From the NCBI RefSeq assembly GCF_020687165.1, contig NZ_JAJEQC010000013.1: 64,000 nucleotides of DNA. One strand, written 5' to 3'. Position 1 is the stretch's first letter; every line of letters starts with the position of its first letter. Shown one piece after another: positions 51,003 through 59,773 of this stretch. Source of the stretch: Hominenteromicrobium mulieris (GTDB lineage: Bacteria > Bacillota > Clostridia > Oscillospirales > Acutalibacteraceae). Under the pieces are notes generated by a model that ran no database searches, was not told the DNA's origin, and worked only from the letters and a program-made list of their open reading frames with translations. A program made the position numbers and the translations under genes.

Positions 51003-51171
51003 GCTTAAGCTTTTTCAAGAAGCTTAAAGCGAACGTGTGCGTTCGCTTAGGTTCATTAGGGCAGCGCCCTAAGTCGTCGTCCGCAGACGACGAAACACCT
51101 TTTGCCTAACAAAAAGTAGGATGGGAACCACAATTAGGGGGTCTCCCCATGAATTTGCAAGGCAAATTCAT
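51003..51171. repeat. Cluster of near-perfect palindromes in an intergenic region
   Basis: Within 170 bases lie AAGCTT-centred 51003-51030, 51027-51048 (9 bp, TGTG loop), 51056-51072 (7 bp, 3-base loop) and 51074-51093 (8 bp, CGCA loop). A fifth lies at 51149-51171 (10 bp, 3-base loop). No gene is seen in 50,871-51,218. The structure suggests a mobile intergenic repeat or a folded RNA. Confidence 0.7.
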
Positions 51172-51218
51172 AAAATAAAACGCTAAAACCGATTTAAACT
51201 ACGGAAGGACATATAAAA

Positions 51219-52379
51219 ATGGAAAGCACACAGAACAAAACGCGCTGTCCGCACAGCAAAAAATGCGGCGGCTGCCAACTGCAGAACCTCGATTATAAGG
51301 AACAGCTCGCGCACAAGGAGCGCACGTGCATCCGTCTGCTCGGCAAATTCTGCCGCGTAGAGCCCATCATCGGCATGGAGAACCCCTACCACTACCGCAA
51401 TAAGGTACAGGCCGCATTCGGTACCACGCGTGCCGGACGCATCATCTCCGGCATTTACCAGAGCAGCACGCACAACATCGTCGCCGTGGACAGCTGCATG
51501 ACGGAAGACGAAATTGCCGACCGCATCATCGTCGATATCCGCCGCCTGCTGCGCAATTTCAAAATGACAACGTATAACGAAGTCACCGGGCGCGGCTTTC
51601 TGCGCCATGTGCTCGTCAAGCGCGGCTTTCAGACCGGCGAAGTCATGGTTGTGCTCGTCACCGGTACGCCGATCTTCCCCGCGCGCAACAATTTCACCCG
51701 TGCGCTGTTAAAGCTTCACCCGGAGATTACCACGATCATTCAAAATGTCAACGACCGCTACACCTCCATGCTGCTCGGGCAGAACGAGAAAACACTCTAC
51801 GGCCCCGGCTATATCACGGATATTCTCTGCGGGCTGCGCTTCCGCATTTCGGCAAAATCATTCTACCAGATCAACCCCGTGCAGACCGAGGTGCTGTACG
51901 GCAAAGCGATGGAATTTGCGGAGCTCACGGGCAAAGAAACCGTCATTGACGCGTACTGCGGCATCGGCACCATCGGCATGGTCGCCGCCAAAAAAGCCGG
52001 ACAGGTCCTCGGCGTAGAAGTGAACCGCGACGCCGTGCGCGATGCCCGTGAAAACGCAAAATTAAACCGTGTGAAAAATATCCGCTTCGTCTGTGCCGAT
52101 GCAGGCAACTTCATGGTAGATATGGCAAACGCCGGTGAACACTGCGACGTACTTTTCATGGATCCGCCGCGCACCGGCAGCGACACCGCGTTTCTCTCCT
52201 GCGCGCTCACACTTGCACCGAGACGCATCGTATACGTCTCTTGTAACCCTGAAACGCTCGCGCGCGACCTTAATTTTCTTACAAAGCGCGGCTATCGCGC
52301 CGAAAAAATTCAGCCCGTAGACATGTTCCCCCACACCGACCATGTAGAATGCGTCGTACGGTTGGATAAGATGAATTAA
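51219..52379 (+). CDS. TrmA/RlmD-family RNA (uracil-5-)-methyltransferase, TRAM-less
   Basis: The protein has 386 residues. An N-terminal Fe-S site (CPHSKKCGGCQLQ) is followed by the SAM-binding motif VIDAYCGIGTIGMVAAKKAG near 243-262 and DPPRTG near 311. The catalytic region VSCNPETLARDL (Cys near 334) and a closing HVECVV complete it. It methylates uracil-C5 in rRNA or tRNA. It lacks the TRAM domain that begins most RlmD proteins, so it is shorter than the ~450-residue norm. GGAAGGAC precedes ATG 51219. Confidence 0.9.
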   Translation: MESTQNKTRCPHSKKCGGCQLQNLDYKEQLAHKERTCIRLLGKFCRVEPIIGMENPYHYRNKVQAAFGTTRAGRIISGIYQSSTHNIVAVDSCMTEDEIADRIIVDIRRLLRNFKMTTYNEVTGRGFLRHVLVKRGFQTGEVMVVLVTGTPIFPARNNFTRALLKLHPEITTIIQNVNDRYTSMLLGQNEKTLYGPGYITDILCGLRFRISAKSFYQINPVQTEVLYGKAMEFAELTGKETVIDAYCGIGTIGMVAAKKAGQVLGVEVNRDAVRDARENAKLNRVKNIRFVCADAGNFMVDMANAGEHCDVLFMDPPRTGSDTAFLSCALTLAPRRIVYVSCNPETLARDLNFLTKRGYRAEKIQPVDMFPHTDHVECVVRLDKMN

Positions 52380-52398
52380 AACAAAAGAAGGCTTTCCC

Positions 52399-52482
52399 AT
52401 GATTCGCCCCGTTACCGAAAAGGATATTCCCGCCTGCGGATATTTTCAAATGCCGCTCCCGAAAATTACGGAAGAAAGGTAA
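52399..52482 (+). pseudogene. GNAT acetyltransferase remnant
   Basis: A 27-codon frame starts MIRPVTEKDIPAC, the usual first strand and helix of a GNAT acetyltransferase, and then runs into unrelated residues and a stop. The rest of the domain (over 100 residues) is gone. It is most easily read as a deletion relic between two intact genes. Confidence 0.5.
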
Positions 52483-52488
52483 AAAAAT

Positions 52489-53142
52489 ATGGCTTCCAGT
52501 CTCATGCACTACGCAATCACGGATAAAATTTTGCAACTGTTTCCTATGCACGACGGTGCGCGGCTGCGCTTTGGCGCGGTACTGCCGGACGCTTCCGTAA
52601 ACAAGCGGAAAACACATTTTCGCATTTACAATGAAAAGCTCGGCATTCGGCTTTATGATCTTGAATCGTACCGCGCGCAGTTCGGCGAGCGTATGCAAAA
52701 AGATGACCTTTATCTCGGCTACTATCTGCACCTTATCGAGGATGCTTTGTACCGCAAAACACTGTACGACACCTTCGGCTGGAATCCCTACACGCCGGAA
52801 AGCACCGTGCGCATGCACCACGATTACACGCTTTTAAATCGTCATTTCATTCAAAAATATAATATTCGGGATGACCTTGCCGTCCCGGAAAATTTCACGC
52901 AGGAACCGATTTTCGCTTTTGAGCCGTTTGACGCCGAAAGCCTTCTGCGTTCGATTCATCAAAACTTTGTGCCCGCGCCGGCGGATGCCCCCTACTTTTT
53001 CACGGCTGCCATGGCGGACACGTATATTGAAGACGCCGTGCGGCTGTGCACCGCAGAGCTTGACCGCTTTCACAGCGGCAAAACGCTTCTTTCCGCCGAG
53101 GATTTCACCTGGATGCCGCCGGAAAACAATAAGAATTTCTGA
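52489..53142 (+). CDS. Zinc-dependent phospholipase C-like protein, unknown function
   Basis: The protein has 217 residues. It has His/Asp positions spaced like the zinc-dependent PLC fold (MHYAITDKI, GAVLPDA, THFR, YYLHLIEDALYRK), an all-helical protein with metal ligands. No signal peptide is present, so it is cytoplasmic. The family assignment is tentative. AGAAAGG precedes ATG 52489. A large hairpin terminator follows. Confidence 0.6.
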   Translation: MASSLMHYAITDKILQLFPMHDGARLRFGAVLPDASVNKRKTHFRIYNEKLGIRLYDLESYRAQFGERMQKDDLYLGYYLHLIEDALYRKTLYDTFGWNPYTPESTVRMHHDYTLLNRHFIQKYNIRDDLAVPENFTQEPIFAFEPFDAESLLRSIHQNFVPAPADAPYFFTAAMADTYIEDAVRLCTAELDRFHSGKTLLSAEDFTWMPPENNKNF

Positions 53143-53150
53143 ATAAAAGC

Positions 53151-53226
53151 AAAAACACCCTCCCGAAGTGATGGATATGTACCCTATAAAGGAAGCATAT
53201 CCATGACCGACACGGGAGGGTTTCTT
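53151..53226 (+). terminator. Long hairpin terminator
   Basis: ACCCTCCCG (53157-53165) pairs with CGGGAGGGT (53213-53221), and an inner ATGGATATG pairs with CATATCCAT. TTTCTT follows. Confidence 0.75.
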
Positions 53227-53285
53227 GATTTCTCTTTGGAAAGCAGCTTCGCGGGGCAGACGCGCTTTCCTATGCGCATTCGGAA

Positions 53286-53314
53286 TTGACATTCCCGTTC
53301 CGCTTCGGTACAAT
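53286..53314 (+). promoter_or_regulatory. Promoter of xpt
   Basis: TTGACA (53286-53291) and TACAAT (53309-53314) are 17 bases apart, 34 bases before xpt. The leader is too short for a purine riboswitch. Confidence 0.85.
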
Positions 53315-53347
53315 AGAATCAACAAGAACCTCGGGGGACAAAACAGT

Positions 53348-53932
53348 ATGAATTTTCTTGAAGAACGTATCGTAAAGGACGGCGTTGTAAAAGCCGGCAA
53401 TATATTGAAAGTAGACAGCTTTTTAAACCACCAAATGGATATGCGCCTGTTTCGCCAAATGGGCGAAGAGTTCAAGCGACGTTTTGCAGATAAGCCCATC
53501 AACAAAATTCTGACGATTGAAGCCTCCGGCATCGGTATTGCATGTGTGGCGGCGGAATGCTTTGACGTGCCGGTCGTCTTCGCAAAAAAGAGCCAGAGTG
53601 TGAATATTGATGGCGACGTATACGTTTCCGAAGTGGAATCCTTCACACATAAGCGTGTGAATCGTGTGATCGTCTCGAAAAAATTTCTCGGCCCCGAGGA
53701 TCACATTCTTATCATCGATGATTTTCTTGCAAACGGCTGTGCGCTGCAGGGGCTCATCTCTATTGTAGATCAGGCGGGCGGCACGGTGGAAGGCATCGGT
53801 ATCGCGATTGAAAAGGGGTTCCAGCCCGGCGGCGCGAAAATTCGCGAGATGGGCTACCCGCTCGAATCGCTCGCCATTGTGGAAAGCATGGACGACGCAA
53901 CCGGCACGGTCGTTTTCCGTCCACAGCCATAA
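53348..53932 (+). CDS. xpt: Xanthine phosphoribosyltransferase
   Basis: The protein has 194 residues. The PRPP-binding motif HILIIDDFLANGCALQGL lies near 118-135 and IEASGIGIACVAAE near 58-70. The enzyme converts xanthine and PRPP to XMP for purine salvage. In Bacillus this gene is under a purine riboswitch; here only a plain promoter is seen. It is followed 12 bases later by the C11 protease gene. Confidence 0.94.
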   Translation: MNFLEERIVKDGVVKAGNILKVDSFLNHQMDMRLFRQMGEEFKRRFADKPINKILTIEASGIGIACVAAECFDVPVVFAKKSQSVNIDGDVYVSEVESFTHKRVNRVIVSKKFLGPEDHILIIDDFLANGCALQGLISIVDQAGGTVEGIGIAIEKGFQPGGAKIREMGYPLESLAIVESMDDATGTVVFRPQP

Positions 53933-53944
53933 AAGGAGTTTTGT

Positions 53945-55969
53945 ATGAGACGGTTTTTATCCCGCGTTTTGCCCCTTTTGCTCAGCTTCGGCTTGATTTT
54001 CAACTGTACAGGATGCAGCACGGTTTTGGTCTTAGCCGGTAAAGCTCGTGAAAACAGCGAAGCTTCGTCCTCCGTAATTTCGGAAAGCTCCGCGTCCTCC
54101 GGCGTCATCTCCACCCCTGTGCCGACCGAAGACGGCGACCTGCGTGCGTTTTACACGGATGTTGCAAACGCTGAAAGTGTCACGGTAATGGTGTACATGA
54201 TCGGCTCCGACTTAGAGAGTGAGGACGGCTCCGCGACCGACGACCTTTTGGAAATGGCAGATGCCGCGCTTTCCGAAAACGTTCACCTTGTACTCCAGAC
54301 CGGCGGCACCGAAACCTGGTGGAATGATGTCTGCACAGACGATGAAAGTGAGCGCTTTGTGATCGAAAACGGCGATATGACGCTGCTCCAAAGCCTTGGC
54401 AGCATGAATATGACGGACGCCGATACGCTCTCCGATTTCATTCGCTTCTCCGCCGAAAGCTACCCCGCAGACCGCTACGAGCTCATTTTGTGGGATCACG
54501 GCGGCGGCACCATGACAGGCTTCGGCTACGACGAGCTGTACGAAGACACTTCTTTGACACTCTCTTCTCTTTCTACAGCGCTGTATAACGGCGGCGTGCA
54601 GTTTGATTTCATCGGCTTTGACGCCTGCCTGATGGCGACGGCAGAGGTGGCCTACGCCTTGGATCCGTATGCGGATTACCTCATTGCCTCCGAAGAATCC
54701 GAGCCCGGCGAGGGCTGGGCGTACAAAAACTGGCTTACGATGCTGGCGGAAGACCCCGCCGTACCCACGGCGGAGCTCGGCAAAAAACTGGCGGACGATT
54801 TCCTTGAGGCCTATATTTTCGCCGACATGCCGACGCTTTCCGTTTTAGACCTGCGCTATGTGCCGGAATTATACGCCGCGTTGGAAAGCTACTGGGGAAG
54901 CGCCTACACCGCACTGCAAAGCGGCAGCTACGGTGCGTTTTCGCAGGTGCGCAGCAACGTGCGAGAATTCGGCGACAACGAATACGACCAGGTCGATCTT
55001 TCTGACCTCGCCACGCTGACAAAGCAGAGCCTTTCCCTCGGCACCGAGGACGATGTGCAGGCCGCCGTTCAGAATATGGTGGTGTATAACGTCACCTATG
55101 AAAAGTCCGCCGCGGGCATTGCGGTCTATTTTCCGTGCCTGTGGCCGGATTATTACGGCGATACACGCTTTGAAATGACCTGCGTCGGCTTCCCAGAATC
55201 GTATTTTGAATTCTACGATAAATTCATGAACACGATGCTCTCCGGGCAGTCGCTTTCGCAGAGTGATATCGATTTTTACTCCTACTACGATTGGTTCGAT
55301 TCCTCCGAGGTTGGCGGCGAAAACGTCACCACAATAAACGACAACGATTTTGAACTCATCGACAAGGGCGACTATTATGCACTCTCTCTTTCCGATGAAG
55401 CATGGAACCTCATCACGTACATTGATATGACCGTTTACCTCGACAACGGCGAGGGATATATTGACCTTGGCAATGACAACGTGTACGAGTTTGACGACGA
55501 CGGCGACCTGAAAGTCGATTTTGACTATACATGGATCTCGATCGACGGCGTGATTGTGCCGTTCTACGCCGAAACCGAGGAACAGACGGACGATTATTGG
55601 TACACAACGGGTTATGTACCGGCCGAACTGAACGGCAGCACCGATATTGAGATCGTTCTGCGCTGGGACAGCGACCATGACAGCGGCTTTGTTGCGGGCT
55701 ACCGCTTAAAGACCGAAGAGCCTACGGTAGCGGCAAAGGGTCTGCACAGCTTTACGGAGACGGATCAGATTCAGTACACCTGTTCGTATTATGATTACGA
55801 TTTCAACTACGACCGGGACTACACGCTCGGCGACCCGGTAACATACACAAGTGAACCCGTCGTCACTTATGAGGAAATCGGCGAATACCGCACGGTGATC
55901 CAATACACCCTGCGCGACATCTACAACAACGAACACTTTACAGACCCGGTAGAGCTTTCCTGTGAATAA
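53945..55969 (+). CDS. Clostripain-family (C11) cysteine protease lipoprotein
   Basis: The protein has 674 residues. A lipoprotein signal ends in the lipobox CTGC (Cys at about 24). The C11 catalytic domain has VTVMVYMIGSDLES near 78, His in LILWDHGGG near 182 and Cys in FDACLMATAE near 225. A C-terminal half of beta-rich, Tyr/Asp-rich sequence without known motifs follows. C11 enzymes cut after Arg or Lys. It is anchored on the outer face of the membrane. AAAGGAG precedes ATG 53945. Confidence 0.9.
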   Translation: MRRFLSRVLPLLLSFGLIFNCTGCSTVLVLAGKARENSEASSSVISESSASSGVISTPVPTEDGDLRAFYTDVANAESVTVMVYMIGSDLESEDGSATDDLLEMADAALSENVHLVLQTGGTETWWNDVCTDDESERFVIENGDMTLLQSLGSMNMTDADTLSDFIRFSAESYPADRYELILWDHGGGTMTGFGYDELYEDTSLTLSSLSTALYNGGVQFDFIGFDACLMATAEVAYALDPYADYLIASEESEPGEGWAYKNWLTMLAEDPAVPTAELGKKLADDFLEAYIFADMPTLSVLDLRYVPELYAALESYWGSAYTALQSGSYGAFSQVRSNVREFGDNEYDQVDLSDLATLTKQSLSLGTEDDVQAAVQNMVVYNVTYEKSAAGIAVYFPCLWPDYYGDTRFEMTCVGFPESYFEFYDKFMNTMLSGQSLSQSDIDFYSYYDWFDSSEVGGENVTTINDNDFELIDKGDYYALSLSDEAWNLITYIDMTVYLDNGEGYIDLGNDNVYEFDDDGDLKVDFDYTWISIDGVIVPFYAETEEQTDDYWYTTGYVPAELNGSTDIEIVLRWDSDHDSGFVAGYRLKTEEPTVAAKGLHSFTETDQIQYTCSYYDYDFNYDRDYTLGDPVTYTSEPVVTYEEIGEYRTVIQYTLRDIYNNEHFTDPVELSCE

Positions 55970-55982
55970 ATAATTCTATAGA

Positions 55983-56018
55983 ACATACCCTGCTGCGCTC
56001 CGTAGCAGGGTATGTTTC
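55983..56018 (+). terminator. Terminator after C11 protease gene
   Basis: A perfect 12-bp stem (55983-55994 with 56004-56015) is followed by TTT. It separates the protease gene from the ABC exporter. Confidence 0.8.
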
Positions 56019-56121
56019 GATTTGACTTACACTATAATAGGCAGTATAATGAAAATTACTGACAAAAACGGAATTGTATGGAAAACTATGCCGTTTAAAC
56101 TGTTCGGAAAGGACGAACGCC

Positions 56122-57846
56122 ATGCGAAAGCTCCTCGTTTACATGAAAGACTACAAGAAAGAGTCGTTTTTAGCGCCTCTTTTCAAGCTGCTCGAAGCCA
56201 CCTTTGAGCTGATTGTCCCGCTCGTAATCGCGCAGATCATTGACGTGGGCATTCAGACCGGTGACACCGGCTTCATCATCTCCCGCTGTCTGCTTCTGGT
56301 CGGGTTCGGTGTGGTCGGCATGGTCAGTGCCATCACGGCGCAGTATTTTGCCGCAAAGGCTGCCGTGGGCTTTGCCACCGGGCTGCGTCACAGCTTGTTC
56401 CAAAAAATCAACGAACTCTCCTTCTCTCTTTTGGACCGTGTGGGCACTTCCACGCTGCTGACACGCATCACAAATGACGTAAATCAGGTGCAGAACGGTG
56501 TGAACCTTGTACTGCGCCTGTTTATGCGCTCGCCGTTCATTGTGTTCGGCGCATGCGTTATGGCGTTCACCATTGATCCCGGCAGCGCGCTGCTGTTCCT
56601 CATTGTGGTCGCTCTGCTCTCCGTTGTGGTGTTCGGCATCATGCTGCTGACCATCAAGCGCTACAAGGCTATTCAAAACCAGCTGGATTCCGTTTTGAAC
56701 ACCACGCGTGAAAATCTGAACGGCGCACGTGTCATACGCGCGTTCTGCGGTGAAGACACCGAAACAGAGAAATTTATCGGCCAAAATTCGCTGCTCTCCA
56801 AGCTCCAGAAATCCACGGGCCGTATCTCCGCACTTTTGAACCCGGTTACGTTTATCCTGATTAACGTCGGCATCATTCTGCTCATCCATTACGGCGCTGT
56901 TCAGGTCAACACCGGCATTTTGACGCAGGGTCAGGTCGTGGCGCTGTATAACTACATGAGCCAGATTTTAGTTGAGCTCATCAAACTTGCAAACCTCATC
57001 ATCACCGTAACAAAGTCCTTTGCAAGCGCCGCACGTATCCGCGACGTGCTCGAGCTCGACACAAACACCGTTTATTCCGACGACAAGAAAATCTACAATA
57101 CCCACGCCGTCGAGTTCGACCGCGTTTTCATGCACTATAACGAAGGCGCGAAGGACGCGCTCGAAAACATCAGCTTCACCGCCGAGCCGGGCGAGATCAT
57201 CGGCGTTATCGGCGGCACAGGCAGCGGCAAAACGACGCTTGTGGGGCTTATCCCCCGCTTCTACGATGCGTCCTCCGGCACCATCCGCGTGGATGGCCGC
57301 AACGTGAATTCCTATTCGCTTGAAGAACTGCGCGAAAAGGTGCACGTCGTATTGCAGCGCGCGGTCTTGTTTCGCGGCACGCTGCGCGAAAACCTGCTTT
57401 GGGGCAAAAAAAATGCCAACGACGAAGAGATGCAGGCAGCCGTAAAGGCTGCGCAGGCCGCAGACTTCGTACAGAGTAAGGGCGGGCTCGATATGAAGAT
57501 TACCGCCGAAGGCCGCAACCTTTCGGGCGGACAGCGCCAGCGCCTTTCCATTGCCCGCGCACTTGTAGGTAACCCCGAGATTCTCATTTTGGACGACTCC
57601 GCTTCCGCGCTCGACTATGTGACCGAAAAGGCACTGCGCGGCGCGCTTTCCGCACTGCCGAATAAGCCGACGGTGTTCATCGTCTCGCAGCGCACATCTT
57701 CGCTGCGGCACGCGGATAAGATTCTCGTCTTAGACAACGGCGCGCTTGTCGGCTGCGGCACACACGATGCGCTTCTTGAGAACTGCTCCGTGTACCGCGA
57801 GATCTATGACTCTCAGTTTGGCGGAAAGGAGGCAGCTGCAAAATGA
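56122..57846 (+). CDS. Heterodimeric ABC exporter, subunit with degenerate ATP site
   Basis: The protein has 574 residues: a six-span membrane domain (1-300) and an ATPase. Walker A is GGTGSGKTT and the signature is LSGGQRQR. The Walker B end is ILDDSASALD, with Asp in place of the catalytic Glu. The H-loop position is VSQRTSS, with Gln in place of His. That pattern marks the non-catalytic half of heterodimeric exporters such as BmrC/LmrC. The 4-base overlap with the next gene gives co-translation. ATG 56122 follows GGAAAGGA. Likely drug or lipid export. Confidence 0.9.
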   Translation: MRKLLVYMKDYKKESFLAPLFKLLEATFELIVPLVIAQIIDVGIQTGDTGFIISRCLLLVGFGVVGMVSAITAQYFAAKAAVGFATGLRHSLFQKINELSFSLLDRVGTSTLLTRITNDVNQVQNGVNLVLRLFMRSPFIVFGACVMAFTIDPGSALLFLIVVALLSVVVFGIMLLTIKRYKAIQNQLDSVLNTTRENLNGARVIRAFCGEDTETEKFIGQNSLLSKLQKSTGRISALLNPVTFILINVGIILLIHYGAVQVNTGILTQGQVVALYNYMSQILVELIKLANLIITVTKSFASAARIRDVLELDTNTVYSDDKKIYNTHAVEFDRVFMHYNEGAKDALENISFTAEPGEIIGVIGGTGSGKTTLVGLIPRFYDASSGTIRVDGRNVNSYSLEELREKVHVVLQRAVLFRGTLRENLLWGKKNANDEEMQAAVKAAQAADFVQSKGGLDMKITAEGRNLSGGQRQRLSIARALVGNPEILILDDSASALDYVTEKALRGALSALPNKPTVFIVSQRTSSLRHADKILVLDNGALVGCGTHDALLENCSVYREIYDSQFGGKEAAAK

Positions 57847-59615
57847 GCAAGATAAATAACAAAAACAGCACCATTAAACGTGTTCTTTTGCAAATCCGTC
57901 CGTATCTGCCGACCATCATTTTGCTGCTTGCACTTGCCGTAGTCAGCGTGCTGTGCTCGCTGTACATCCCGGTGCTCGTCGGCGACGCCATCGACGCCAT
58001 CATCGGCAAGGAACAGGTCAACTTTGCCGTTATCCTGCCGAAGCTCTTCACCTGCGCGGTACTCATCGGCTGCGCGGCGCTCGCCCAGTGGCTGATGAAT
58101 GTCTGCGGCAACAAGGTCACGTACAACACCATCCGCGATATGCGCGAGGCAGCCTTTAAAAAAATTCACCGTCTGCCGTTTTCTTACCTCGACGCACACG
58201 AAACCGGCGACATCGTTTCCCGCATCATTGCCGATGTTGACCAGTTTGCAGACGGCCTTTTGATGGGCTTCTCACAGCTGTTTACCGGCGTTGTGACGAT
58301 CATCGGCACCATCGGCTTCATGCTTTCCGTCAACGTTTGGACAACGCTTGTCGTGGTGCTTGTCACGCCGCTTTCCATTTTGGTGGCGCGCTTCATCGCA
58401 AAGAAAACGTTCGCCATGTTCCGCTTACAGTCCGAAACACGCGGCCGCCAGACGGCATTCATCAATGAGATGATCACGAACCAGAAGGTCGTGCGCGCAT
58501 ACGGACATGAAGACGAGAACATGGAGAAATTCGACACCATCAACGAAGAGCTGCGCCGCCACACATTAAAGGCGACATTCTTCTCCTCCATCACAAACCC
58601 CGCCACGCGCTTTGTAAACTCCGTTGTGTACGCGGCGGTCGCGCTCATCGGCGCTTTTCTGGCCGTGACCGGACAGGGCTTCACCATTGGTATGCTCTCC
58701 TGCTTTTTGAGCTACGCAAATCAGTACACGAAGCCGTTTAACGAGATTTCCGGCGTTATCACCGAGCTTCAGAACGCGCTCGCCTGCGCAGACCGCCTGC
58801 TTGAATTCCTCGACAGCGAAGAAATGTCTGCCGACCCCGAACTGCTGCCGGAGCACAGCGAGACTGCAAAGGGACAGGTCACGTTCGATAACGTTTGCTT
58901 CTCCTATACAAAAGACCGCCCGCTCATCCGCAATTTCAGCTTGGATGTACCGGCAGGCTGCCGCGTCGCCATTGTAGGCCCGACGGGCTGCGGCAAAACG
59001 ACGATGATCAATCTTCTCATGCGCTTCTACGACCCGGACAGCGGCAGCATCGGCGTGGACGGCACGAATACGCAGACGATCCCGCGCCGCGCACTGCGCC
59101 GTAACTTCGGCATGGTCCTGCAGGAAACATGGCTGAAAACCGGCACTGTGCTCGATAACATCCGCATGGGCCGCCCGGACGCTTCCGAAGAAGACGTTAT
59201 CGCCGCCGCAAAGGCCGCGCACGCACATAGTTTTATTGAGCAACTGCCAAACGGCTACTATACGCAGATTGGCGAAGACGGCGGCAGCCTTTCCGCCGGA
59301 CAGAAACAGCTTTTGTGCATCTCGCGCATCATGCTGACGCTGCCTCCTATGCTGATTCTGGACGAAGCGACGTCTTCCATCGATACACGTACCGAGCTGC
59401 GCATTCAGCGCGCGTTTGCCAAGCTGATGCGCGGACGCACCTCGTTCGTCGTCGCACACCGTTTGTCGACCATCAAGGAATCTGATGTTATCCTTGTCAT
59501 GCGCGACGGCAACATCGTAGAGCAGGGCGACCACGAATCTCTGCTTGCGAAAAACGGCTTCTACGCCGAGCTGTACCGCAGCCAGTTTACGGATGAGGAA
59601 CAGCCGGTGGGTTAA
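57843..59615 (+). CDS. Heterodimeric ABC exporter, catalytic subunit
   Basis: The protein has 590 residues. The ATPase has Walker A GPTGCGKTT, signature LSAGQKQ, Walker B LILDEATSSID with catalytic Glu, and H-loop VAHRLST. This is the catalytic partner of the preceding subunit. The Ala in place of Gly in the signature is a common variation in such pairs (BmrD/LmrD side). It is followed by two tandem terminators. Substrate unknown. Confidence 0.9.
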   Translation: MSKINNKNSTIKRVLLQIRPYLPTIILLLALAVVSVLCSLYIPVLVGDAIDAIIGKEQVNFAVILPKLFTCAVLIGCAALAQWLMNVCGNKVTYNTIRDMREAAFKKIHRLPFSYLDAHETGDIVSRIIADVDQFADGLLMGFSQLFTGVVTIIGTIGFMLSVNVWTTLVVVLVTPLSILVARFIAKKTFAMFRLQSETRGRQTAFINEMITNQKVVRAYGHEDENMEKFDTINEELRRHTLKATFFSSITNPATRFVNSVVYAAVALIGAFLAVTGQGFTIGMLSCFLSYANQYTKPFNEISGVITELQNALACADRLLEFLDSEEMSADPELLPEHSETAKGQVTFDNVCFSYTKDRPLIRNFSLDVPAGCRVAIVGPTGCGKTTMINLLMRFYDPDSGSIGVDGTNTQTIPRRALRRNFGMVLQETWLKTGTVLDNIRMGRPDASEEDVIAAAKAAHAHSFIEQLPNGYYTQIGEDGGSLSAGQKQLLCISRIMLTLPPMLILDEATSSIDTRTELRIQRAFAKLMRGRTSFVVAHRLSTIKESDVILVMRDGNIVEQGDHESLLAKNGFYAELYRSQFTDEEQPVG

Positions 59616-59620
59616 CGCAC

Positions 59621-59713
59621 AAAAATGCAGCCTTCTCTATTCGAGAGAGCTGCATTTTTCATTTTCTGCCATACCGCACAAAGCTGCGTTTTGCACTTTG
59701 TGCGGTATTTTTT
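59621..59713 (+). terminator. Two tandem terminators
   Basis: First stem AAAAATGCAG (59621-59630) pairs with CTGCATTTTT (59650-59659). The second is a 13-bp perfect stem (59671-59683 with 59696-59708) with six T after it. They isolate the ABC operon from the convergent AraC gene. Confidence 0.88.
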
Positions 59714-59773
59714 GAATATCAATATAGTGGAAGTTTTAGTCAATGCGTTTGAGGAAATCAAACGGCAAAACGA

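Noticed and set aside
53227..53347. Purine riboswitch before xpt, as in Bacillus
   Set aside because: Only about 34 bases lie between the -10 box and the start codon, too short for the aptamer.
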